64,000 nucleotides of DNA from Moniliophthora roreri (Eukaryota; Basidiomycota; Agaricomycetes; Agaricales; Marasmiaceae), in assembly GCA_001466705.2 (NCBI GenBank), contig LATX02000001.1, positions 930,001 to 994,000 of the forward strand, given 5' to 3'. Under the pieces are notes generated by a model. The model was not told where the DNA came from. It worked only from the letters and a program-made list of their open reading frames with translations, and ran no database searches. The translations under genes were made by a program, and so were the position numbers. Below, one piece after another: positions 45,633-56,591 of this stretch. Each line of letters opens with the position of its first letter. Positions within the stretch are counted from its first letter, which is position 1.

Positions 45633-45916
45633 TTTATGCGTCGCTATTTGGAGTCATTTGGAAGACTGGAAGCGCAAATGTCTTGTATCAAATCTCATGA
45701 ATTAATCGTGTGCATAGTGGTGAACGAGTACTCCTTCCAGCAGTATAACATACTGTTCAGGCTTGAGATCATTCCTCATTGAGTTAAATACACGGTAAAT
45801 ATAAGGATGAAGGTTATAACGTAGCAAGGTATGATGATGGCATGTTAAATTGAAGTCCCTTTTGAGTCCAGTAGCACATCAAGCCTCCCGCTGTCTTCCT
45901 GCGTAGCAACAAACCT

Positions 45917-47588
45917 TTATGCTGATCCACTACCGAAGGTCTGCAATCCAGTACCTTGGCAGTGATTATTCGAATCAGTGGGTATGCATGAGAGGTATCG
46001 GCACCATCCACAAGCTGCAAACGAGCGTTAGTCGGCCTTCCCCACAGATATCAAGGAAATACTCGCCAGCATATGGATCTCCGGTGTAGAAGTTCCTCGT
46101 CAGCACAACGAACAAAACGATTGCCAACGGAATCGCTGCGAGCCTGAACGCCCACATGATGCCTTTGTGTCTCTTCGTCTCCGAAATGACAGGATAAAAG
46201 ACAGTTCCGACAAGCAAGCCCATCAAAAAACCACCAATGTGAGCAAAGTTGTCCACGTAAGGGATGAATCCAATAGCGATACCAATGGCAAGCTCGATTG
46301 TCATAAAGACAAGCTTGCGCACAGGCCGGTATTGATACTTCCAGTGGGCAAACAAATCGACCCACGTAACGGCAATGGTACCGAATATCGCTCCGGATGC
46401 TCCCACGGAAGGCGCACCGACCAAGGAGAAATTGCCTCCGAGAACGTTTCCGAATATCCCTGCTGCAAAGTATGTGATGAAGAAACCTCCAGAGCCCATT
46501 TCGCGCTCAATTTGTGCGGTGATGGACATCTGGGCAAATAGGTTGAGCAGGATGTGAATGAATCCTGCATGTAGGAAAATGGGAGTGATGAAGCGGAACC
46601 ATTGATCTGGCTGCTCCGTTGCAGTGGCTTCTAGTCCAAATCCACATATCTCTGCGAGGGGACACAAAGGATCGGGTGGGTTCGATGTGCTGTTCAGACA
46701 AGGTAGAAGGGTAGTGGGTTCTGCTCCTGTAACGAGTTTCATGCAAGGTGGAAATCGTGCACCGTCGTTAATGAGAACGTAAGGTGAAGGCCCAAGCATG
46801 GGATTGACGTAGGGCTTGAGTGAGATCAATGACCCTTGTGCACGTTGTTGTGAAATTAATTCGTAGATGAATACAGCTACCATGGTAGCTGAAAGAACCC
46901 ATACTGCGATCGTGACATCAGCGATGTGAAGAAAAGCATAAAGCTCGACGTGAACGCACCGACATAAGGGGACTTTTGCCTTCCGATACCACGTTTCTTA
47001 TCCTCTATCCTCTGTTGAAGCGGGTATCTTCCTTGGGCCAAGAAACGAGCTAGTGGATTGTTTTTCTGGTCCCTTGGAACATCCTGGATTAGAGGATTTA
47101 CACCTGTTCCTGCAGCATATACACGATCCTGCGAGGAAGGTTCGCCGTATTCTACATCCATTGGTGAAGTCATGGATGGTGGTGGTAGTAGCTCGGATGC
47201 ACTTACCAAGATCCTCATATTTTCTATCCCCATATCCACCCTTTGAATATCCCATACCGGCGGCATTATCCACCAATGATGCCTCAGAGTCCTCTCTGCC
47301 CTTTGAATGGGATGGCTCTTCTCCGACCAGAGTTAGTCGATTATCCGTCGAATAGGCCGACACGGATCTTCCAGACCGCTGACTCGTCGAAGCTCCTCGT
47401 ACGAGATTTCTGCTCTGGGTATTGAACATGATACTCTGGTGATCAAAAGCGTCATCTTCAGGAGGTATCGGTGGTAACGTCTGCTTTCCAGGGGGCGAGA
47501 GAGGCCTTGAAGAGAGCGAAGGAGGTGAGGTCATATTACTGTGGGTATCGTTGTAATAATTTGGATCCTTGGTGTCAGGGATAATCAT
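45917..47588 (-). CDS. Rhomboid intramembrane serine protease
   Basis: Membrane protease with a long Ser/Pro-rich cytosolic N-terminus (about 200 residues, starts MIIPDTKDPNYYNDT). Membrane part: WVLSATMVAVFIYELI, a lumenal loop with several Cys (KLVTGAEPTTLLPCLNSTS, CPLAEICGFG), WFRFITPIFLHAGFIHILLN, FAAGIFGNVLGGNF, PSVGASGAIFGTIAVTW (catalytic Ser in GASGA), FIPYVDNFAHIGGFLMGLLV (catalytic His). Four exons. The last intron (46015-46066) has a GC donor; it alone gives the Cys-rich end CGWCRYLSCIPTDSNNHCQG. Using the nearby GT would give an unrelated 12-residue end. Substrates unknown; likely secretory pathway. Confidence 0.9.
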
Positions 47589-48147
47589 GATGGTAAGAGG
47601 AAGAAATAATGGGAACCTGAGTCTTGAGAATTTGGATTATAACTAAACCCGTTTCCAAGCGCCTGTGGTGCTGCGCTTAGCGGTGCTCCTTCAACGTACT
47701 GCCTCAAGACGTCAGAACTCCCACAAATGAATTCCTTGCGCTCAAGGTGTCCAATGTCCGCAACTTGGGATCACAGGATCGCTTCTCTGCCAAGTCAACT
47801 GTGTCATATTTCAATGTGTTTGCAGCATGTCCAATCGCCCAACTGTTCTTCACGAGGTGTTGAGAGTGCGGTTGATCAGCTTGACCGGTCTCAGCTTAAA
47901 CCACATCGACCGGGACAGCGCACAGAGAGGAAAAAGAACAGCCTACAACAACCGTCAACCTACATATTATTTCCTTCTAAGTAAATAGTAAATACATATT
48001 CAATTCTATTTCTAGTTTACCTGCAAAACGACTATCCGGAAATGTAAAGTATAGCGATTGAGTTAGAAGATGAAAGAGTGATAGTGCAACGATAACAATC
48101 CGAAAAGAGTGTGGTAGGTGGTATCCGCGATAGTTCCTATTCTCGTC
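47589..48147. other. Intergenic region
   Basis: 559 bases. Short frames here have no coding character. It holds the rhomboid promoter and the 3' end of the next gene. No further signal seen. Confidence 0.35.
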
Positions 48148-49345
48148 CTAGAATGAAAAATCCAGGGATATATGTGGAGGAAGCGACAACTTTGAGTTTG
48201 TCGGAGAATGCGAGTGTGAATTATCACAAGAAGTATTTGGGGAGTCTAGTGTGTGCAGGACGCTCGATTCCTCATCGGTTGAAGAGTAGTCATCATCTTC
48301 TTCCGACACTCTGGGTTCCCGAGAGTGGAATTCGCATCCTGCAACTCCACAATCAAAGCCATCTCCGGACGCTGAACGTATCCAGCTACCGACCCGCTCG
48401 TACTCTTCCAAGGTCATGAAATATCGCTCGTCGACGTGACGGCTCACGGCCTGTTGTTGCCGTGCACGCAGCCAAAGAGAAAGCGAATTGGTATTGGTCG
48501 TTTCCAAAGATGAAGTAGACCTGACCCTGGCAAATGGACGAGTAGGTTGCGGAAGCGGATCCTCTGCGGTAGGATTCACGTCTCGATTGCGAGAGCCCTC
48601 GGTCGAAGATCTGGGACTATCCCGTCCTTGTTTCGAGGTCTTCTTGAGACGTCTAGACACCCGAGTCATGATGCGTCGAACTCCCCGCGAAATCCTGTCG
48701 AGTGGTCTGTTATGCACCTCGTAATCCCATGGTTCTGGTGCAACAGCTCCGCTCCGTGAAAAACCGGAGAACCGGGAAACGTACGAGTCTGGTGTCAATG
48801 GACGAAGGAATTGACGTCGCATAGGCGATTCCCATGGAACATACGGACTATTGGGGTGGCATATTGAAGACGGAATGTAGATGGGCGCCTTATTCGTCGT
48901 GGTACGTGGGAATAGAGGCTGCGATAGTGTGGGCAGTGGGGGTAACGAAGGCGGGTGATCATGCATTGGGGACGATGGTCGACTATCGACCGCCGTTACT
49001 GGAACTGTAAAAGATTGGAAGGCAAAATCCAGCCGGGGAATGAAATGGGAGGAGGTGGAAGAGCGTGATGTAGGAGGGCGAGGAGTATGCGAATGAAAAG
49101 CATTTGATGGTTCGGAAGATCCATACTCTTTCCGAGAATCTCTATCAATGCATATAGAACCTGAAAAACTGTTCTGGAACAATAATGAAGGTTTCTGTAA
49201 AGGGTAAGTTAACGTGAGTCAGTTGAGAGGCAACCTGATGAAAGCATACGATATCGACCTCTAGTCGGCTTTCTGCGACAGAAGCAAGCTTCTGTTTGAA
49301 GCGAGCGTCGACCGGTGATGACATAGAGGAGAACCTCTCTGACAT
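48148..49345 (-). CDS. Ser/Pro-rich protein of unknown function
   Basis: Two exons (49250-49345 and 48148-49194) give 380 residues. Exon 1 is MSERFSSMSSPVDARFKQKL to LEVDI; exon 2 opens KPSLLFQNSFSGS. The body is disordered by composition (Ser, Pro, Arg), with a basic patch RISRGVRRIMTRVSRRLKKT in the middle, which could bind membrane lipid or nucleic acid. Toward the end is a more ordered stretch (ERYFMTLEEYERVGSWIRSA, FDCGVAGCEFHSRE), and an acidic Ser-rich tail. No membrane helix. I do not recognise the family. The intron sits in phase 0 with good sites; without it there is no ATG in the long frame. Confidence 0.6.
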
Positions 49346-49713
49346 GTAACAGGAGTTCAAAATCGTAATGCTGAATGCTGAATATTATGAAAAGTCAAGA
49401 CTTGCGAGACTTTGACTGATTGTTGAAGAGAGAATAAGAGATATAATGAAGAGTTTAGTATCTGGAGAAACAGCGAACGACGCCCCAAAGGCACGCCGTG
49501 CGCCTCTACTGAGTGGAGGTCAAGAGCAGGTGGAAATGAAGGAAAACGTGGGTCGTGTGCTCCGACCCCTCTTTTTTTACCCACGGACCGTTCACCGCCC
49601 TTGTTGGCATTTAGCACAAAGCATACTTACTATTCATGCATGGCGTTCATGCCGATAGGAGGTATCATTCCGTTCTAAATGTACGGGTGTAATAGCGTAT
49701 GTACAAATGATCG
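49346..49713. other. Intergenic region
   Basis: 368 bases between two minus-strand genes. Promoter of the unknown gene to the left; nothing else seen. Confidence 0.35.
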
Positions 49714-52700
49714 TTAAATTTCCTCAAGCTGATCCTTGAATGTCGTCCTCTCTACAGGCGTTGTATCCCCCCCGCCAGTCGAAGGCCGTCCCTTTCCTCT
49801 CGACGACTTCCTCGTCAGTGGCGTAATCCTCACTCTCAATGTCTCATCTCCCTGCTCTTCCTCGTCGTCGTGGCCATGTTTTTCCTCTTCCTCTTCCGCC
49901 CCAACCTCTTCATCTGTCAACGGACGTCCCCATTTGCCCGCACTGACTCCATCAACCCATTTCAACGCACCACTCCCAACCTCTCTCACTTTTCTATTTC
50001 TCTTCCGCCATTTCAGGCCACCACTAGATCCACTCATCGTACTCCCCCTACTCAACCTCTTCTGTTTCTTAGGGTCGATGTCACCGTCGACTCCTTCCAG
50101 CCATGGTACAGCCTCGAGGTGCTTTGGATCACTTGGAAACACCAGCGGTAGCATGTACCTCGAGTCCAGCAACTCACCTAGTACTTTAGGCGGTTGAACT
50201 GGCTCCCAAGCGCTCTTGTCTGCAGACGTAGAGAATAGCATATCAATGCCTTCCTGAGCAGCCGCAAGCTCTGGATTCGACGAGGTTGACGAAACGAGTG
50301 AGCTATCGGAAGAGTCGCGTTCCATTCCCAGGACACCAGAATGTGATGGCGGTGAGATGGATCCTTCACGGTCCACTGAGTGGTTGTTTTGTTGTTGCTA
50401 GAAATTCCAATCAGCTATAATTTGATCACAAACGCAAGGGAGGCTAACCTCTCTTCTCAACGCTTCAACCCCCAATTTGACCCTATGCCTTTCCCAATCC
50501 TTCTGCAACTGTGTCAAGTACGCCACACACTCCTCCGTCATCCTTCCCTCGTTGACTTCATATTTATAATCCCTTACAGCACGACGCATCTGTAACGGAT
50601 TGATAGACTTCATAGTTTGGATTGTCGCGACGAGGTCTGGGAATTCTGTTATAGACGAGAGGCACTAGGACGGTATGCGTCAATCATGGTTACTGGTTTG
50701 CCATGAAAACTGATAAATTTCCGTACCTGCAGCCACCCAACTAACTCCCTCACAGGCTTCAAATGACATCCCACACCTCTTGGTAACCCCATTTGGATAA
50801 CCCACTCCTCCAATACGCTCAGATTTAAACTAATCTGTAAGGCTTTGGATCGGCAGATGTACTTTTTCCTCGTTAAAATGCGGTTGAATATTTCACCTGT
50901 ATGCGGTCCCAATTTCCGTCAGTACGTTCTCCCTATAAGAAGACACGCTGGCAGTAAAAAGACGCTCACATCCAGTCCAATAAACAACCTGACTCCACAT
51001 CTGTGTGATCAACGCTGGATTGATATTCGACAAAATGAGCATTGTATGCAGCGCCGCCAGATATTCCGTTAACTCTGCAGGACTAGGGCCGCCCTCTCCC
51101 TTATCGACGCCGGTTCTATTAGGTTCGGTGAAAATCTGCTGCAGCGGCACCGCACTCCCCGATCTTGCACGTCCAATTGTGCTGAAGCTACTCCGTATAC
51201 TCGAGAAGCTAGACACGCTTGGACTGGGAGAGGCTGGTCTTCCTGGACTTGTGCTGTGAGGTAAAGGTGTGACAGGCGTTGTGGGCGTTTGTGGTGGTAA
51301 AGGTGATGATCCTCGCGTCGTATTGGCGTTACTAGCTGTCCCGCTTTTCTTTTTCGAGGAAGTAAACGGTCTTAGAAAAGACCACTCAGACTCGAATTGC
51401 ACAGGGGATGAAAGGGAGTTAGGCGGTTCGTAATCTAAAATGGCGGAGTCGAGGAGGGAGTCGATCTTGCGCTCAGCGAGACGGATGATGAACACTGCGA
51501 AAGGTTGAGTCGATATGTCGCGAGGTAAGAAGAATACGAACCAAACACAGAATTCACTGTCTCCTCGACAAGCTCAAAGCTACCAAGCATCTCACACGCC
51601 TCGTTGATAGAATTATCACATTGCATGAGATGTAGCCAGATTGTCGAGTTATAGAGCCAGAATACGAGTCTTGGCAGTGAATCCGGTTGAGCCTAGCATA
51701 AATCTTGAGTCAATCATTTTGATATTGTGAACACAAAACTTACAAAAATGACATCTTCTATCGCCTCCGTAGCACCTAAAATGAAATCCTCTAACCAGTT
51801 GGCATCACAGGTTAGACACGCGAACCTCGCAAACATCCACAACAGGTTCGCCGGCGTCGCGTCTCTCCACGTCGGTGGGTAATTCCTTATTGTAGAATTG
51901 AATATCTCTGGAAGTGAACCCGGAGAGAAGACGAGCATTGACGTGTAACTTGGTGGTGGTGTATACAGCGAGTCGTCCATGGGGCTGGCAGAGGTAGAAG
52001 TAAGGCTGAAATGCGATTCAGATTCTGTATCCGATTCATGGTCATGCCCGTCTTCGTTTTCCGACTCTGAATCAGATTGATCAGAGAACGATGCATTGTT
52101 AGAGCGCCACCATCCTCCAGGAACACCCAAGATCCTGCTAACGCTTTCCCGTATACCCTCTCTTCCACGTTTCCGTTTCATCTTCTCTTCTCCGCGCTTT
52201 CTGCGTTCTTGACGTTCTTCCATGCGTATACGTTTGCTTGTATGTCTTCTTGGTTTCTCGTTCTCTTCTGGTGGAAGGGTCTCGCCTTCCGATGAACGCA
52301 TGGACTCCTCTAATAACAGAGCAACGTCTGCCCGGCCTGGGATCGGTGAGTAGGCAGTGATAATGTCCAGAGGCGTGAGTCCTCGGTGTGTCGTTGCGAA
52401 CGGAGATAAGCCGTGTGCAATGAGGTACGTTATAAGTGTAGGCGGGGAGAATAGTGCAGCATGGTGTAGCGGTGTCCAGCCATCTGAAGACGTACATTGG
52501 TTAGTAATTACATCTCACATGAGAACGACACACTAACTATTGTCCCCACTCACATCCGCGCCCTGCGCGATCAATAATCGTACGCATTCTTCTCTTTCGA
52601 CGTCCCGCTCGAGTCCATCGCCCATGCCTTCATCCATCTCGTCCATTATATCCATGCCCACGGAATCAGAGTTTGGGCTTCGACGTCCGAATCCGTGTAT

Positions 52701-53023
52701 CGTCAGGCTGACAAGTCCGACACCATCTTCGTCTTTAACAGATAGATCTGCATATTGACTTGCCTGTATGCCGTTCATTAACGTTAAAATATCGTATCGT
52801 GAAGATGACGCACCGTGCCATCTACTAACAGCCACTGCAACAATCCCAAATCACCATACACACACGCTCTCGTCAACGAGTGCTGCACCAAGACCGTCTT
52901 CTGATCTGGTGATAATCCAGAATGGGATGAAAGAGTCAAAGTGAGAGTCGAAGGCGTAGGATACGCAGGCTGTAAATCTGGTTCTGGGTCAAAGGAGGAA
53001 TGAGACGATGACGGGGAAAGCAT
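49714..53023 (-). CDS. Ankyrin-repeat protein with a DIL (dilute) domain
   Basis: Large protein from about ten exons. N-terminal ankyrin repeats: LVQHSLTRACVYGDLGLLQW, ECVRLLIAQGADVSGDN, then DGWTPLHHAALFSPPTLITY and HRGLTPLDIITAYSPIPGRA. A basic stretch (RIRMEERQERRKRGEEKMKR) and acidic Ser-rich linker follow. The DIL part: NLLWMFARFACLTCDANWLE, RLVFWLYNSTIWLHLMQCDN, then AALHTMLILSNINPALITQM, WSQVVYWTGC, EIFNRILTRKKYICRSKALQ and ISLNLSVLEEWVIQMGLP. The tail (after RREV) is polar and includes QPPKVLGELLDSRYMLPLVF and a highly acidic region. DIL domains are the cargo-binding ends of class V myosins; here they are joined to ankyrin repeats without a motor. Starts MLSPSSSHSSFDPEPDLQPA. Confidence 0.82.
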
Positions 53024-53141
53024 GATGTTCGGCTGAGCAACGAGTTATAGTCTAATGGGTATTGTATTGGGGTATATGAATATAAAAAAGCTGGAGCGCG
53101 GATTTCCTGCGCTACGTGTGTCGTGGTCGTGGTCGTGGTGA

Positions 53142-53978
53142 ATGTCTGCTCGGTTGTTTCCACCCTTGCCGCCAACATTGGCTACCGCCGGCAATAACAT
53201 CATTATGGTTCCTCTAAAACGTCCATCAGCCGAGAACTCTCACTCTGAACAAGAATCCAGTTCAGAAGAATATGAATCCGACTCAGGCTCTGAAGAATAC
53301 AACTCTTCCGACGCTGAAATAGCTTCATTGAAACCTCAAAAATCAAAACAAACGAAAAAACGAAAATTACGCGCTACAGGGCCAAATGCATTCGGTGCAA
53401 CGCTGCAGACGCTTTTATCTACAGGCACACCACCATCGCAAACAGGAAATGTTCTGGCGTTGAAACCGAGTGTAAATCGAAAACGGGATGACGAGTTGTT
53501 GGAAAAACAGGCGAGGCAGGTATTACAAGTCGAACGGAAGGAAAAGGAAGATAAGGGAAGGATAAGAGGAGAAGGTGTACTGGAAGAGTGGGGTGCAGAA
53601 GCAGAGAGAGGGTTGAGAAAGGTGGCTCAGCGGGGTGGTGAGTTTTTTTTTCGGGGTCCAAGCTGCACCCATGCTCAGTCTATCGTAGTGGTCAAGTTAT
53701 TCAATTACATCCAAGAATCGCAGGTCGTTGCGACACATGCTGCAGAAGAAAAGAAGGCTCAGCGAGGGACTGGGAAGCCAACATTACCAGCTCCATCGCT
53801 AGTGAAGGAGAAGAAGGGCAAGAAGGACAAGGATAATCTGCTGGGCAGAGGGAAGGAAGGTACGGCAACTGTGTCTCCGTTTCATTACACCTGTTGCTCA
53901 TGTTCCGCTATAGCCGCTGTGGGCAAAGATGATTTCTTTGATATGATACGAACAGGAAGTGTCGTGTCCAAAGCTTAG
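53142..53978 (+). CDS. RRP15: Ribosomal RNA-processing protein Rrp15
   Basis: Nucleolar factor for 60S precursor maturation. Acidic Ser/Glu-rich start (HSEQESSSEEYESDSGSEEY), a basic patch KSKQTKKRKLRATG, the family core (ALKPSVNRKRDDELLEKQAR, QVLQVERKEKEDKGRIRGEG, VLEEWGAEAERGLRKVAQRG, VVKLFNYIQESQ) and the conserved end KDDFFDMIRTGSVVSKA. Two introns (from about 53640 and 53860) have GT/AG sites and remove non-conserved inserts. The start may be the ATG at 53142 or at 53205 (MVPLKRPSAENS). Divergent from the ankyrin-DIL gene. Confident. Confidence 0.92.
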   Translation: MSARLFPPLPPTLATAGNNIIMVPLKRPSAENSHSEQESSSEEYESDSGSEEYNSSDAEIASLKPQKSKQTKKRKLRATGPNAFGATLQTLLSTGTPPSQTGNVLALKPSVNRKRDDELLEKQARQVLQVERKEKEDKGRIRGEGVLEEWGAEAERGLRKVAQRGGEFFFRGPSCTHAQSIVVVKLFNYIQESQVVATHAAEEKKAQRGTGKPTLPAPSLVKEKKGKKDKDNLLGRGKEGTATVSPFHYTCCSCSAIAAVGKDDFFDMIRTGSVVSKA

Positions 53979-54339
53979 AGCGGGGTACACTCTTATTTAC
54001 GCCTGTATTTTTACATTCATTCATGAATCTACCTTCGCGACTAGTGATATGCGTTCATTCCAGACAAGCTAGACAACAATGCGGAAAGTGAAGTAGAATA
54101 CAGGCAAAATATATTTCCAAAAACAATTTTATCCGAGGTGGTCATAATATTCTGCGGATGGTACTGAACAGAAGGAACAAATGAAAGGCAAAAAGGATAT
54201 ACGCCAGACAGGAGAAAAATGAAAACGTCCAGGGAGAGGAAAACAGCTGGCAGCAAGGTGTAGGTTGGCCTCGAAGGAGCGGGTGGGAGAAACTGGACGT
54301 GAAACGAGAGAATATAGCCAGTAAACCGGTAATGTACTC
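53979..54339. repeat. 3' flank of MAPKKK copy A, part of the duplicated segment
   Basis: From about 54041 to 54339 this region matches, with gaps, the flank after copy B (about 59145-59535): for example GAGGAAAACAGCT and AGTAAACCGGTA are shared. It holds no gene. Confidence 0.6.
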
Positions 54340-56572
54340 CTACGTAAACCCTGTAAATTGCCAGCCATCTGGTAGTTTCAGCCAGTCATGTGTTCGTAAC
54401 ACGGCAGCGCTGGGACGCTCGTCAGGATTTCTATCCATCAGTCGATCCAATCAGCATCAAAAAGAAAGAAGCGACGACAATGTCCACTACTCACATTGCA
54501 AAACACTTCTTCCTGAAATCATCCCCAGCCTCTGACAGCACAACTCCTTCGGGGACAGGTGGTGGAACCTTTTCTTGATACAGCTATTAACCCCAAACAT
54601 TCCAAAAGTTAGTGATATGCTGTATTGAATACCCAGAGGCACATATATAAATGCGAGACATACCTTGAACATGACAGCAAGCATCTCATCCCCTGTCCAC
54701 GGTTGAGTCCCTGCGAGCATCTCCAGAACCATACACCCTACACTCCAAATGTCCACCTTGACACTATACTGGGTCCCTTGTAGATTTACTACTTCGGGCG
54801 CCATCCAAAAAACGGTACCCTGCAAGAGGGTTGCGGCAGGAAAGTCTTCGGTCCACTTTGATACTGCAAAGTCAAAGATTTTGCAGATGCCAGACGCCTC
54901 TACGAGAATGTTATCGGTTCTTAGGTCCTGAATGGAAGTACCGTGACATCAGTTGCCCTGCCCCCTGAAGCATAAACCTGGAAGCAACTCACTCGATGAA
55001 GAATACCCTTTGAGTGGAGATACTCTAGCCCGTTGAGTATCTGCCCCGTAAAGGACTTTGTGTTCACCTCACTCAACTTCCCGTGCTTTAACAACACACT
55101 CCCTATCGACCCTCCAGGCACGTACTCCAAAAAGCTGGCACGAGAAAAAAAAAAAGGTCGAGTTTAGCGTCAACACCACGCACTCGCACTCGCACTCGCA
55201 CTCGCACTCGCACTCACATGCTCAAATTTGAAGGTGTCTCCTCGAAACCCAAATACTGCACAATATTTGGATGGTCCAAATCCTTCAACGTCTCGATCTC
55301 CGACTTTAACGCCTGTACAACTTCAACTTGTCTCGAATTGTCACAGTCTGATGGAGTCCGAGGCAGCTCGACTTGCTTCACGATCATCATCTCTCCTGTG
55401 GTAGCATTCAAAGCGAGGCATACTTTTCCATAGGATCCCTTTCCAATCATTTCTCCGCGGACCCATTTGAATGTCGCTACAAGACGAGATTAATAGATGT
55501 CGAGAAAAGAAGAAAAGCGACACTCACTAGGGCCACCTCGACTCGACCTTACATGATCCCTTCCAGCCGTACTTAGAGGCGGCAGCAGCAGCGGAGCATA
55601 ACTATGACTTGGACTCGCTTTGACCGGGGCTTGCGCCTGCGACGGCGTCACCTCCTCCAACTTGCTCCCCCAAAGCTTTGTACTCCTCTTCCTCAATACA
55701 TCCACCATCCTTCCTCCAGCCGCCGACACTGGTATACTCGGTCCTGTTGCAGGTGGTATACTCAACGCAGCACCAATTCTAGATGTCCTATCAATCCGCT
55801 TCTTGTGCTCCTCGGCTACAATCCTAATACCCTTCTTGCCCCTTCTCACCTTCACCTTCTCCTCGGGCACGGCGATATTAGCAACACTCGGCACGCCAAA
55901 GCCCATCGCACTTGTCGGAATCGTCTTACTAGTGGGAGTCTCAATAACCGGCTTATCTAAATCATGATGCGGGAAGAAATCTTCCAATCGCTCATACATA
56001 TCCTCTGGTTCCGGTCCTGTCGCCCGCCCCAAATTGGGATTTTGCTTTGTGATACTCCCCTTCCCTCGTTTCGGTCTGAGTCTGAGCGGGGCAACGACCG
56101 ATGGCGTATCGTTGGTGTGGGCGTGGGTGAGGTTGGAACGACCCTCGGAGTACGTTTTGTTGGATAAAAGAGGCGGAGGAGGTGGAAGAACGGGGTGTGG
56201 ATTATCATATCGATCGACAAGGGTAGAAGGTACAAACAGAGGTGGACTATTTGGGCGCGACGACTGCGATTGTGACCGGCGTCTGGTAGCCAAGGGAGAA
56301 AATAGCGGAGGAACAGAGGAACCTGGAGCACAGGCGCCACTAAAGTGATGCGATGAAGCACGAATCGTCTCCCTGTCTTCGTCTCTGCGTTCTGAATCTG
56401 CATCATAGCCACCATCTGCACTACCACGTATAGTTGACGTTGCATCACCCAATGCACTCTGAGATCTTTGGATTGGACCAGATGATGACATGAATATTTT
56501 CCTTGCAGGTGACAGCGGTCGTGTGGTTGACTTGACGTGTAACGCTCTATTATCTGCATCAGTGAGTGCCAT
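54340..56572 (-). CDS. MAPKKK copy A: shortened Bck1-like paralogue with altered kinase motifs
   Basis: Six exons: 55528-56572, 55218-55476, 54993-55134, 54664-54927, 54495-54583, 54340-54430. The linker (MALTDADNRALHVKS...) is made of pieces found in copy B in another order. The kinase domain opens MIGKGSYGKVCLALNATTGE with MMIVKQVELP (Lys kept), has the helix-C region LKSEIETLKDLDHPNIVQYL, then EYVPGGSIGSVLLKHG. The catalytic loop reads HRDLRTDN, where copy B has HRDLKADN, and the metal motif reads DFA (CKIFDFAVSKWTED) where copy B has DFG. The rest (QGTVFWMAPEVV, VDIWSVGCMVLEMLAG, ERPSAAVLRTHDWL) is intact. The RA-like N-terminal part is missing. So it may be a weak or inactive kinase. Its ATG lies 19 bases past the stop of the preceding kinase gene. 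No stop or frameshift breaks it. Confidence 0.8.
55180..55215. repeat. GCACTC hexamer repeat, six units, in an intron of copy A
   Basis: Six perfect GCACTC units just inside the donor of the intron at 55135-55217 (reads GAGTGC on the gene strand). The same intron of copy B has only two units (60368-60379). Each unit creates further GTGCGA donor-like sites. Confidence 0.85.
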
Positions 56573-56591
56573 CCAGCTTGAACCACATGGC

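Noticed and set aside
47727..47984. 85-residue plus-strand frame in the gap
   Set aside because: Random-looking composition and no neighbour signals.
49736..50197. 153-residue plus-strand frame
   Set aside because: Antisense to the last exon of the ankyrin-DIL gene; its Ser/Pro richness mirrors acidic codons on the real strand.
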